DNA from: Acheta domesticus
Lineage: Eukaryota > Arthropoda > Insecta > Orthoptera > Gryllidae
Direction: 5' to 3'
Length of the DNA stretch: 64,000 nucleotides
Assembly: GCA_031308135.1 (NCBI GenBank)
Contig: JAHLJT010009436.1
Location: 137,274,950 to 137,338,949, forward strand
The notes beneath the pieces are model-generated. The model saw only the letters and a program-made list of their open reading frames with translations, was not told the origin of the DNA and ran no database searches. Both the position numbers and the translations under genes were made by a program. Below, in pieces: positions 35,247 to 46,344 of the stretch. The number at the start of each line of letters is the position of its first letter. Positions within the stretch are counted from its first letter, which is position 1.

Positions 35247-36254
35247 GTTGATACTAGAGATGGGCTTAACGGCTTTTCTTCAATAACTGTTATCGGAATA
35301 ACAGTGAACTCGTAATAGCGGTTGTTAATAACAGTTGAAAAATAACAGGTCCTTGATCAGCAACCTAACATGGCCGTCTGTTAAGAGTTAAATCAGTTGT
35401 GGCGACTGCTAAGAGTTAAACCGGGCAAAACGAATAAGAGCAGCACCGTAACGCTTGGTGGCACCGTAACGCTTGTGCAGCCACCTTACGGCGGCTGCTT
35501 GCACTACTTTCCCAAACATGTTTGGGCAGGGACGGACAGAGAAACAGCTGATATGAACGAGAACCCATGAACTGCCAAGGAAGAATAATAGTTAACATGA
35601 TGAGTAGCTAATGAGTATAGAACATTACTAAAATAACAGTGATTAGTGATCAGATTGCAAATATTCTTTCGAATATGACACATGTTCATAGTGAAGTGTC
35701 GAGTGCCAAAAATAATGAGAAGTAGTAACTGTGTTTTGCTTACCCACAGCTAAAGTGGAAATGACTATTGAATATCAAATATTATAATGCGAATTATTTG
35801 ACCGTAACACATTGTATTCTATCGCACTTAGGGAAATATTAGTGGATCTCACATAAGCTGTTATGGGACAGAAAGAAGTTAACAACATACTAAACGGATT
35901 TAATTTAAAGGACAAACTTCTTACAGTAGTATACCATACGTATATAATAAAATATAAAAATATTGTGGCACTTGGTGTGTAATAATGACGAATTATGTAG
36001 TAATGAATCTATAATTTCAACACTTGTTAATCACAATTGATTACATGCAGTGAAACTGTTGTCGTACAAAATGGTTGCCGCGAAAGCTTGTAGTAGTTTT
36101 GGTTTGGCCCAATAGATTGGAGTACTATGAATATCAACCGATAACAGCCAATAACAGGATGAATGAAATAACTGTTATATCGCGTAACAGTTACTAAACG
36201 TTAACTGTTAAGAAATAACAGTATAGCTGTTAAAGGCACATCCCTAGTTAATAC
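35247..36254. mobile_element. 992-bp non-autonomous hAT element with 8-bp target duplication
   Basis: The element spans 35255-36246. The left end TAGAGATGGGC-TTAACGG pairs with the reverse complement of the right end, TAGGGATGTGCCTTTAACAG. It is flanked by GTTGATAC (35247-35254) and GTTAATAC (36247-36254), an 8-bp duplication with one mismatch, as hAT transposases produce. Both subterminal regions are dense in AATAAC/GTTATT and AACTGTTAT motifs. The interior has no hAT transposase frame; the 60-residue minus-strand frame at 35416-35598 matches nothing I know. The middle (35420-35560) is GC-richer. It must have moved using another copy's transposase. Confidence 0.8.
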
Positions 36255-38539
36255 CCAGGAGTAAAAGTAAAAGAGTAGTATGCTACATTTACCGAGAGGA
36301 CATTGAGTAGCCATAATGAACATTGAGATATTAGATGCAAATATTGTGATGTAAATAGTATGACGTATAAATGTAAACATGAGGACAAAATAAACAATAA
36401 ATATGAGACATTAGAGATTCCTAGGACAAAATATACATAGCTGTATATTTGGGCTGATTTGGGACGTAGATATTTATACAATATAAAATATTTTAGAAGC
36501 GTCATCTAACGAAATGTAAGTGACATGGACAACCAATGGTGACAGATTTTACAGCGAACAGATGGTGACAAGTTACAGCGAATAACAAAATTACTAACTA
36601 GAATTTGGTAAACAAACGAAAACGAAAGTGACGTATTGCATCGGAGCCATGATTTTGTCAGAAGACATTTGGTCGCCGATGCGAACATTTGCAATGCTAG
36701 CTAATGATTTTAATATTTCGGCAGATAGAACGTTTAGTTTTTGTGAACGAAAGCAGTCTTGAGTAGGGATGTCCACCTGAGCCATTCGCGAATAACTATT
36801 TATGTGAACCGTGTAAATTGTTTAATATTAGGACATTAACTTGAACGTAACATCAAAAAATGAAGACAGAAGATTACTAGTGGTCGATGGGATTCTTCGG
36901 GGAAGAATCTTGACTTCGGCAACGAGGGCTACGAAGAGAACATCAATTTCATAAACTGTTAGCACCATCAAAAACGTCTTGCAAGAGAGCCAAATTATTC
37001 TTTGCAAAGAAATTATTAGACAATTTTAATTTTTTATGAAAGTAAAGGTCTTATATTAGCAAAATATTTATTCAGTTTGAATGCTGAATAATGTATCAAG
37101 TAAAATATACTATGCATGCAATAGCAGAAATAATGTAATTATGTCATCGAAACATGAAGTCAGATTTTTATTAATAGACCCCGTAAATCAACCATCTTGT
37201 GTTCTTCTTAAAAGAATAAATTTTCAGCATTTCCGTAGTCCGTACTGGATGGTACGTCGGCCCACGTAAGTAATATTTAATTGTAAATAACATGAGAGTC
37301 GGGCATCAATAAATTACTAAGTTCAATGGTTTCAAGCATTTACAAGTTCATAATTGCAAACATAATTCAAATTGGTTTGCACAAAGTCGGGCACATTGTG
37401 TTTATAATTTCCAGAGATTTTACTGTCGTTTCAAATTGGCTAAGGCCAGCATAGTTCAGATTATATTAAATATTGACGTTTTAAAATCGTTTCATAACTG
37501 ACCCAGCAAAGCAAGGTACAGTTCTCTGTTTTTTGTCTAACTGTTAAGTTGTTTGTTGAGACAAGACGAAAATCGTTCTTCAGTTTCCTTCAAATTTCAC
37601 AAGAAAACTCTTTGAAGACGTTCAAAACCACGGACGTATAATAATTTTATTTTCTGATTCTATTTAAAGAAGGCTTGCTTTTTTGATTGTTTCGTTTTTA
37701 AACTATTTCAGCTAAAAGAATCTCGATCGACCGGCATTTTGTCTGTAAATTTGGTTGTTACGTGTTCATAAGGCCAAGATAAGAGTGTAATAATGACCTG
37801 ATCTTAGATTTCTGACGATAGTTTCACTATTCACACTACCAGTAATTCCCAACTATCCCTCCAAAGTTTAATATCCACATTATTTAACGTTTTAAAATAA
37901 ATTATGAAATTTCAACATCGGCAACTGTGTCTCGATTTTTCTTTTGCACCTTCTAACGTTCATGAGTCTTCATAACATTAATCCGCTCAATCAGTTTGGT
38001 GAAAAGTACTTTAATTCTGGCTAGAAATCAGTGACAGAAGCAAAACGTATTTCAATTATTCCGGCTCTGCTTATGTAATTATACCATAAACCCAATTATT
38101 TATTTATTTGTTTGTCAAAAAACAGTAAAAACTGTATATGACGTGTGGGGGAAAGAGATTTATCTGCGCACATTTTCTTGAGGGCCAGAATTAAAAAAAA
38201 AACACGAAAAAATTAATTTAGAAAATAATAATTTCAGAAATATAAAAATATTTGAAAAAAGTTTGTTCCCGAGTTATAGAAAATCAATTTCAGGGGTAAA
38301 TAAACCACAAGCAAAAGGAGTGCTCAACAAAACGTGCGCACAGTGAAGCTACATTTACGTCCAGAAGCAAAACAAGGGGCCATCTCAGCATTTGCTCAAT
38401 GTATCAGGGAAACTGGACAAAAACCTGATCGAGATGAGGGTCACTGACCCGGAAGCTGAAGTACATTACTTGTTACAGGCCAATTAAATATTTTTTAATG
38501 TATACAATGCAAACGTAAACTAATTCATTATATATCATT
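36255..38539. other. No gene established; one exon-like frame at 37081-37269
   Basis: The frame at 37081-37269 ends with HFRSPYWMVRRP, then a strong donor (CCAC then GTAAGTAA). A TTTTCAG acceptor lies only 37 bases before it, so a very short exon is possible. I do not recognise the product, and no partner exon was found. The rest is AT-rich. Confidence 0.3.
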
Positions 38540-39860
38540 GTTTTGTTACAATAAACATTATTTTTCTTTTTCACGATCAGTGTAGTCTCTAATTGTATAG
38601 AAACAGTTTTGCAGCAGAAAAGATTTTACTTTTAACTTAAATTTGTGTACCGACTTCAATTGTTCAATGTCATCTGGCAATGCGTTGTAAAGAAACGTAT
38701 ATGTATTGTATGTTGATTTCTTGTACTGAGATGTTGATACTGACACTTAATGAACGTGATTTCTACGGCGTGTGTTGTAATTATAAATATCAATATTGCA
38801 TGAAAATATGTTCCCTCAGTTAATTAGGTCATTTTTGACAAATATTACAGATTCGTAAATAAATAGACAAGGCAATGGTAAGATTCCCAGCTCAATGAAA
38901 AGAGGCTTGCAGGAATCACGTGGAAGGCATTTTTTCATTATTCGAAGAATTTTCTTTTGCAATTTGAAGGTCTGAATACTGCAGAATGAGCTTCTCCAGA
39001 ATATTATGCCATATCTCAGGCGGGAATGTACATTTGCAAAATAAACGCAACGAGCTGCATGAAGGCTGACAGAATTTGAGAGAATTCTGAATGCGTAACA
39101 TAATGAACTTAATTTAGTGTTTAATTCTGTTATATGTACATTCCATTTGAGGTTTGATTGAATTGAAAGACCTAAAAATTTTGTTGCCTCAACATCAGCT
39201 AATTGCATATTGTTCATTTTCAATGGAACATGCGATTTCCGATTTGAAAAGCAAAAATGCATTGAAACAGTTTTTCTTTCGTTAACAATTAATTTGTTAT
39301 TATTAAACTAATTTGAAACTTCTGAAATCGTACTATTTACTACTTCTTTTTTGCAAAGAACATTCGTGTCATCAGCAAACAGAACTGTTCTTCCATTTTT
39401 AATAGACGAGGGCAGATCGTTTACATATAACAGAAAGAGAATCAGGACCTAAGATCGAACCTTGCGGGACCCCATGCTCAATTGGCAAAGAATTGGAAAC
39501 ATAAGTATGTAATGTCCTTTCGTGCCAGTATGGTATTTCTACTCTTTGAGTCCGATGTTTAAAGTACGAAGTTATCCAATCTAGGGCAATACCACGAATT
39601 CCATACGAAGGTAATTTTGAGAGCAAGATGTTATGATCAATAACGTTAAAAGCTTTCGAAAGATCTAAGAATATTCCGATGGGTTCTTCATTTTGGTCTA
39701 TTGATGAAGCAACATCTTTGAGAAAAGAAAAAATGGCAGTTTCCGTAGATTTTGATTTTCTAAAACCGTGTTGTGAGTCTGAAAACGCTTTGTTTTTCCT
39801 GAAATAAGTTTCCAATCGTAAGTAGAAAAGCCTCTCTAGTCTCTTACACAAGTCAATGAC
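38540..39860 (-). pseudogene. CR1/Jockey-group LINE reverse transcriptase remnant
   Basis: Read on the minus strand from 39851: FSDSQHGFRKSKSTETAI, GIFLDLSKAFNVIDHNILLS, LPSYGIRGIALDWITSYF and GVPQGSILGP. After a frameshift near 39425 it continues LFLLYVNDLPSSIKNG and VLFADDTNVLCKK, so the FADD catalytic box is intact. Then come MQLADVEATKFLGLSIQS, RCVYFANVHSRLRYGIIFW and, in another frame (38746-38558), FLYNALPDDIEQL and FKLKVKSFLLQNCFY, the usual C-terminal end. It is 5'-truncated near 39860. Frameshifts make it inactive, but it is less decayed than the Jockey copy at 11.6 kb. The clade is inferred from motif wording only. Confidence 0.82.
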
Positions 39861-40925
39861 GTAATAGCAAGAAACATTTACGTATCATGTGAATTTGTAT
39901 CAAGTTCAGATACCATTGTTAAGAAATATTCGCTCATGAAATAATCATTTTTTTACGCTCTAATGCGTACTTACGCAAACAGTGCTTTGTCCTTTATTAC
40001 CTCACTGCATATCGAATTTCAAGTAGCGTGCTAGCAAAATATGGATTGATCATGGTGGATTTATCAGAAACGAATTCCAAGCAGTATGTTTTGTGTATAG
40101 TATTAAAGTTATGGAGTTGCATCTTGTAAAAAATGCAAAACCGTGTTCGGTGGTAGCCTAGATGAAGATATGGCAATAAAGTTTATTGCTTTGAAAATAA
40201 CTTCAAACTTATATGTGTGTTCTGCCAGTTTTAGTGAATATCTGTCACAGCAGTGTGAAGCAGTTTTATTGACAGAACTTGTAAAATTAATTGCTTAGCA
40301 AAATATTACTATTCAGCTATTATACAATCTCTCAGAAATCTATTTTCTGAGTAGTTGTTGTGAAGAAAATAGTTCTCAAAACTTTTATGAGAGTAAGAAT
40401 TTACTATATGTTGACGTTCATCAACAGAGAATTACTTCAGCGAGGAAAAAGAAGTCAAAATAATTCAATTCTAGCATTAGAGATGTTAATGTTTTATTAG
40501 TAAGAAGAAATTAGAAAATTATTTTAAATGTAGTTTTGAAAATAATTTGTAGTACTGTGAAAGAATACATGAACAATCAATATCATCCTGGTTTTTATTT
40601 TCTCGTCCAGTTACAATTTTTCTTCTGTCAATAAGCTTGTCTGTCTGCATTCGGAATCTCGTTTTTAATTTGTGTAATTTTTGTACTGATTTAGATCAGT
40701 AAGTTCTAGACATTTTCATGAAAAAGAAAATGTTGTTATTCCTCACGGCATTATTCAATTTCAATGGACAACATTCATTAAATTTAAATAACTGATTCCT
40801 TAAATAGTAAAATAATTATACTTTACCTATTTTATATTTAGTTATATTCGAGAAGAAATTAAAATATATAAACATTTCCTTATTGGCCAAACTTAGCAGA
40901 ACGAAGCTATATTTATGTCGAATGT
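39861..40925. other. AT-rich stretch, nothing recognised
   Basis: No gene, element end or RNA gene identified. Confidence 0.5.
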
Positions 40926-41410
40926 AATCGGCAACTCTGCCTGCGGCTGATGGACTTTGTTCGACATCAGACGCTGTCGGTTCCAAGCCCGGATAAAGGA
41001 GGAGGGTCACTAGAGTGGCATTGCTTCCACTTACTTGTGCCATACTACTTTCAACTGCCCTATCTTGATCACCCTTGATCTCTTGTGTTTTTTATACCCC
41101 GACGCTATTAGCTTTCGAGGGCTAGGGAGTCGTTCATTTTTCCTCTTCTTCTCCTTTCTCTTTCTTTACAGTCTTTATTTCTTCTCTACTTTTAAACACT
41201 CTACATTGCTATCGCTCTTTATCTTCGCCTTCACTTTTCCAGATGGGTAGATACCTGGGGAAGACAGATCTCCTAGGTGTAGTGAAACCAACCTGTCTAA
41301 GGAAGAAAACAAATAGAAAATCCTGCGAGCCCAGGAGCAGCAAAGTGGCAGCCCCACTACTGGGAGTAATCTGCGCAGCGTTCGTAACGCGATCAGAAGA
41401 ATTTGATATT
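40926..41410 (+). mobile_element. Possible SINE or repeat with box B-like motif (tentative)
   Basis: The stretch begins in a GC-richer segment containing GGTTCCAAGCCCGG (about 40979-40992), similar to a pol III box B. It passes through a pyrimidine-rich middle (41135-41240) and then a structured GC-richer body (AGATGGGTAGATACCTGGGG ... GTAATCTGCGCAGCG). No second copy is present in this window and no box A is evident. It may instead be a LINE 3' fragment. Confidence 0.25.
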
Positions 41411-41419
41411 ACTGGATCA

Positions 41420-42065
41420 CTCATGAGTAGAGGGCGGATTTATATGCACTTAAAATCGTCAAAATATGCATGCATTTATGCACCTAAAATCAGTGAATTA
41501 TGCACCAAAAATCTGACAATATGCACAGGAAATGAGGATGCATTATCAATAAATTACTTTAAATATACCTATTTAAATGATTTCTATTCACTGACTTTTA
41601 TTCACACCCGTCAGTTGACAGAAAGGCGTCCTCTTGAATTCATTTTCGAAGCTACACTCTTCTGGAAGATTTGTTCTTCGGCGCCATGGTGAAACACCCC
41701 ACTGAAACCGCCAGCATTACTCTAGCCCGTACCCTCCCGGTAAGCGGATTTCAGGGCACCTGATGGTGCTTCTTCAGACGCAGCAGACATCAGCTTTTGT
41801 AATCTAAGTCGACAAGCTGCCAATGAGCAAAGCTATTTCTTAGAATTTCTGTCCATGCCCGACGTCTTACATTGTTAGTGATACTCTCACGAGCGATTGA
41901 AAAAAAATGCCTACATTAGAAATCAGTTGCTGAAGAGATACGTAAAGCGACAGTCTTGAGAGGGTCAATAATATCAAAATATGCATCAATATGCACGAAT
42001 TAATTGCTATTGCTAATATACGCTAATATATATTGCTAATATATGCAAAAATATTAAAATAAAAA
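41420..42065. repeat. Element-like segment bounded by clusters of TATGCA
   Basis: At 41440-41525, TATGCA or ATGCA(C/T) occurs about six times (starting GGGCGGATTTATATGCAC). At 41975-42055 it recurs with TATGCATCAATATGCACG and ATATATGCAAAAA. The middle is ordinary sequence without a protein. The layout suggests a non-autonomous element with subterminal motif clusters, but exact ends were not found. Confidence 0.4.
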
Positions 42066-42129
42066 CTTCTGCTATGCTATAAAACTACTTAAACATACTT
42101 CTTAAACTATGCTATAAAACTTCATATAT

Positions 42130-44000
42130 TCCTTTCTTGGGGTCTGAATCGTATATATGCTCAAATTGGAAATCAGCCAGTGAAAGACCTTTTTGGACCA
42201 TATGGAGAAGTGACACTAAATAAAAATGGCAGGATTCTACGTGATTTTATACATTTTAATGTATTTCGTATTTAAAATTCCTTTTTTAAACAAAAAGATA
42301 TCCACAAATACACTTGGACAGCTCGAGGTAGTGTATCTATTATTGACTACTATATAGCCACTGAAAAGATGGAAAAGTTGTTCCATGATGTCAAAGTCAT
42401 GCGTGGAAAAGACATCGGATCAGACCATTATTAAGTGACAGCAAAAATAGCATTAAAAAGAAAATGGGTGAAAACCAATACTAGATTCCACAAAGATGAA
42501 ATGATATGGAAATATGGCTTACTTAACAATCCATCCATCAGTAATCTTTTCCAAAATATAACAGAAGAGTACATGGAAACGAAACCTCTTAGTTTAGATG
42601 CAGAATATGAGTGGAAAGAATTTAAGGAGTTATTAGAAAAAAGTAGCCAATGAGACATTAGGTAAGAGAAGGGAATATAGAACAAAACGAGGCCTCTGTG
42701 TTTGGAATGAAGAGCTGCAGAAAGCTATTAGAACCAGAAAGGAACTATATTTGAAATGGATAGCTCTCAAGACCCAAAGCTCACGAGACAGCTATAAAAC
42801 TCAAGCAAGAATAGCAAAATCTCTGATTGAAAGCAGCTCATTGATGGCAGACAGTGTTTTCCATACAAAGTTATTAAACATCTAAATGGAACTGAAAAAG
42901 ACACTGCTAACCTGCAATTACTGAGTAAAGAAAATTGGTAAAATCATTGTAAAAAAAAACTCTGGTATATACCTGATAATAAGGAACCTAACAACAAGGA
43001 AGTAGCACTAGAAATAGTTCTACCTGCGAATGTTCGTAGAATAGAATATGAAGAAATACAGAATGTTCTCACAGAAAGTAAAAATAGCAAAGCACCAGGT
43101 ATGGACAATCTTAACACAAAATTGAATAAGTATCTGCCAGAAGAAACACAACATAGACTTTTAGACTGATTAAATCTCTGTTGGCAACAAAGAACAATTC
43201 CTGAAAGCTGGAGAACAGCCCTGGTCGTCCCAGTATTTAAGAAAGGGTCACGATCGGTACTTTCAAACTACATGGAGATAAACCTGCTGAATGGTTCTTA
43301 CAAGATAAACGCGAAAATAATTGCTATACGATTAATAAGCATAATCGATTGCATTCTCCTTGAAGAGCAAACAGGTTTTCGTAAAGGAAGATCATATACA
43401 GATAATGTATACTCTCTAAAGCAAGTAATAGAAAAGAGGAGGGAATTCAATCTTCCAACATATTTAATGTTTATAGATTACAGCAAGGCATTCGATAATG
43501 TTTTAAGGAACAAGTCTGGAATGTAATGGGCCAGAGAGGAATTCCCTAAGACATTATTGAAGTTATTAAGAACATACATAATGGTACACAAATTAGCATA
43601 AAGAAGAATAACAGAGAGATCCTACAAGAGACGAGTAATAAAGATGTTAGACAGGGGTGTAGTTTGTCACCCATCGTATTTAATCTCTATTTAGACAACG
43701 CTGCTAGAGAATTGAAACAGCGGCTTAATTTTTTAGATATTACAGACAACTTTAAAGAATCCAATTTTGTTAAAACTTTAATTTTTGCTGACGATCAGGT
43801 GCTTATTGCAGTCAATGAGAACAAATTACAGAGAGCTCTGTTTGAATTACAACGGATAAGAGCAGGGTACAACTTAAAAATCTCAGTAGAAAAAGCTAAG
43901 TCCAAGTCCATTTTGTTCTGCAGCGCCATGTTACAACAGAACCGAATTAACAGAGTTACAACAGAAAAAACAGCACACAAACCTTCTGGGTGAAAAAATA
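42130..44000 (+). pseudogene. EN-RT LINE remnant (clade uncertain)
   Basis: An apurinic endonuclease C-terminus is readable (AQIGNQPVKDLFGPYGE, NKNGRILRDFIHFNVF, KDIHKYTWTARGSVSIIDYY, then GKDIGSDHY). A linker follows (GKRREYRTKRGLCVWNEELQ). Next come reverse transcriptase blocks: NSKAPGMDNLNTKLNKYLP, IPESWRTALVVPVFKKGS, INLLNGSYKINAKIIAIRL, EEQTGFRKGRSYTDNVYSL and YLMFIDYSKAFDNV. They continue with DVRQGCSLSPIVFNLYLD and LIFADDQVLIAVNENKLQRA. FADD is intact. Stops and frameshifts (about 42434, 42652, 43168, 43525) break it. The 5' end of the endonuclease and everything after about 44000 are missing or unrecognisable. The wording fits RTE- or L1-like elements; I cannot decide which. Confidence 0.82.
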
Positions 44001-44635
44001 CGTAGAAGAGTTAACTTTCATGGAGATTGGTCACACGATGTTGGATAGATAGAAAGGTAAGTAAGTCATTTCAAAGAACAAGTCAATTAAGGGTGACAAT
44101 CTTATATGGATCCATAGAGACTATACCACGACTCAAATATATTGTGCCACGTAGTATACAAAAACAGACTGCAGCTATAAGAGATTTTCTGGCGAAAATT
44201 AGCCATTTTCCGGCGCACGATTACGTAACTTTCCCTTCTAATGAAGTATTCGTAAGGCGAGAAAGTAACAAAAGATTATAAATAACACTACAACGGGCGG
44301 CGTAAATCTTTTAAGGATTCGCGGAGACCACACTATATTCCAAATCTACTTGGATTTGACATTTGGGAGTCACGTGATGATGCCTCAAGAAGTGTCCTAA
44401 CAAACAGCAATAGCAAATAGCAGCTTATTTTAAGGTGATGTATTCCTCACATGTTGGCACCAACGTTGCTTACATCATGGCACCCAATAGGAGTTATGAA
44501 AAAGAAAGGCAATACAGACAAGGATTTTTCAGCTGCCATGTTCATTGAAAGAGTACGATTGTGTCATTTGATTATTTTCGCACAGAAGAAAGTATCAACT
44601 TGTTAATATTGTTTAATATTTTCCTTTGGCCTGTG

Positions 44636-44670
<35 letters not shown>

Positions 44671-46344
44671 TCGTTTCTTCTTACCCTTTCTTGTTTCCGT
44701 TCTTGTTTATTATTACTGGTGGATGCGTGCAAGTGCGTGGTGTGATACCACGTGTTGCAAGGAAATGAAAATGGGCGCAGTGAACGTTTACAACCTTTAA
44801 GATAGAAGAATTGCCGGACCCTAGCCATGTGGGGACAATCTCGCGAATATGAACGGGAGTGTAACAGTGCTGAGTAATACAGAGATAACAGATTCCGAAA
44901 AAGTCAGCAATTACATTGATGGATAAGCTGTGCGTCTGTGTCATAGTCGAGGTGGTCGCGTAACCGTATACATCGCTCCTATTTCCATTGCATTTCGACC
45001 AGCGGCCGCAATGCGCGATAGAGTGGAGCGGGACGCGCATGCAGCGAGTCCGTGGCGGTCCAGTCAGACGCAGGAGCGCACACTCGAGCGAGCCGCAGCT
45101 CGCAAGGAGTTTAGTGAGCGGTAAAATCACTCCATTTAAGTCGTTGAGAGCAAAAGTGGTGTAAGCCAGAAAACGTACTTTCCGGAAAGTGACGTGTAAA
45201 CGAAAAACGCTGTAAAATTATAATGCTTAGAAATAAATGAACTATGGTGATACGAACGTGTTAAGGAGATATTCTTTTAACTTACTACAGATATTTTGGA
45301 CTGAATCAATGCTTATTCATTAAGTAATTAACTATTTTGTTGACTTTCACCACTTTTGCACACACCGTTTCTGAAAACTTTGACTTACATTCAAATAATT
45401 GGCATGCACAATTTTCGTCTTAGTAATGTGATGGAAAAACAGGGAAAATAGGGCTTTGTCACGATTTTTAACCAAGTAGAGCAATTTTGAAGTTGCAATT
45501 TTGACCTGCGCAAGAACCACTAAAAGCTTTTTCCAGATGCTTCTTCTGTGGGGGGTGCAGATAAACAAGAAGTTATTTCTTGGAAGCCCCTGGAAGTTGC
45601 CGTTTCGTCCTACCTGTGACTTACAAAACAATTGCATGCAGCGGCAAGAGAAATTCCTTGGCTACTTCTGCATTGTGTTAGCCTCTAACGAAGAAATATT
45701 GAAATTTTACTCACACCATTGTTCTATCACGGACTAAAATGTTCAAATCCTTTACCAGTGCATCTAAGTCAAATCTTCCAAAATTTGACTTACACTACTT
45801 TTACTCTCAACAACTCATTTGTCGAAAATGCTCAATATATTTTACATTCTTATTATTGGTGTAGTTACTTCCGTCAGTTTCGTCGTTCTTACTTCTCTAG
45901 GAGATTATTTCAGAATATTTTAAAGTTTCTAGCATTATGTCATATTTTTATTCTGATAGAACCATTTAGGGCTACAACGAGCATTGTAGAAAAAATCTTT
46001 ACCAGAATGACAAGACTAAAGGGACAAATCCACTAGCAGTTGAGGTCTTATTAGAAGATCAGTAATCTGTTATTGAAAGTGAGAATGTTTGTGTTCTTTA
46101 TACCATAAAAACTTTTCATTCGCTTCGAGAAACATTTTAAAGTGGTTGCTCTGAAATTTGAGACGAATGTTTTTCAAAATGTTATACTACGAAAATGTGT
46201 TTTTTTAAAGTTCAGTTGAATGCATTCCAAATGCATCTTAGCGATATTGTTGCAGGACATTGCCGGGTCCGGAGCGGGGCGGGAGCGAGTGAGACCGGCC
46301 GTAGCGGGCACAGCGGTCGGAGCGAGTGGAGCAGAAGTAGCGAA
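44001..46344. other. No gene recognised; contains (ATT)n and a CpG-rich patch
   Basis: 44638-44670 is an (ATT)n microsatellite. 44990-45120 is a CpG-rich patch with AGCGAG/GAGCG units, and a similar one lies at 46260-46345. The 105-residue frame at 45719-46036 has no recognisable family. No exon structure was found. Confidence 0.45.
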
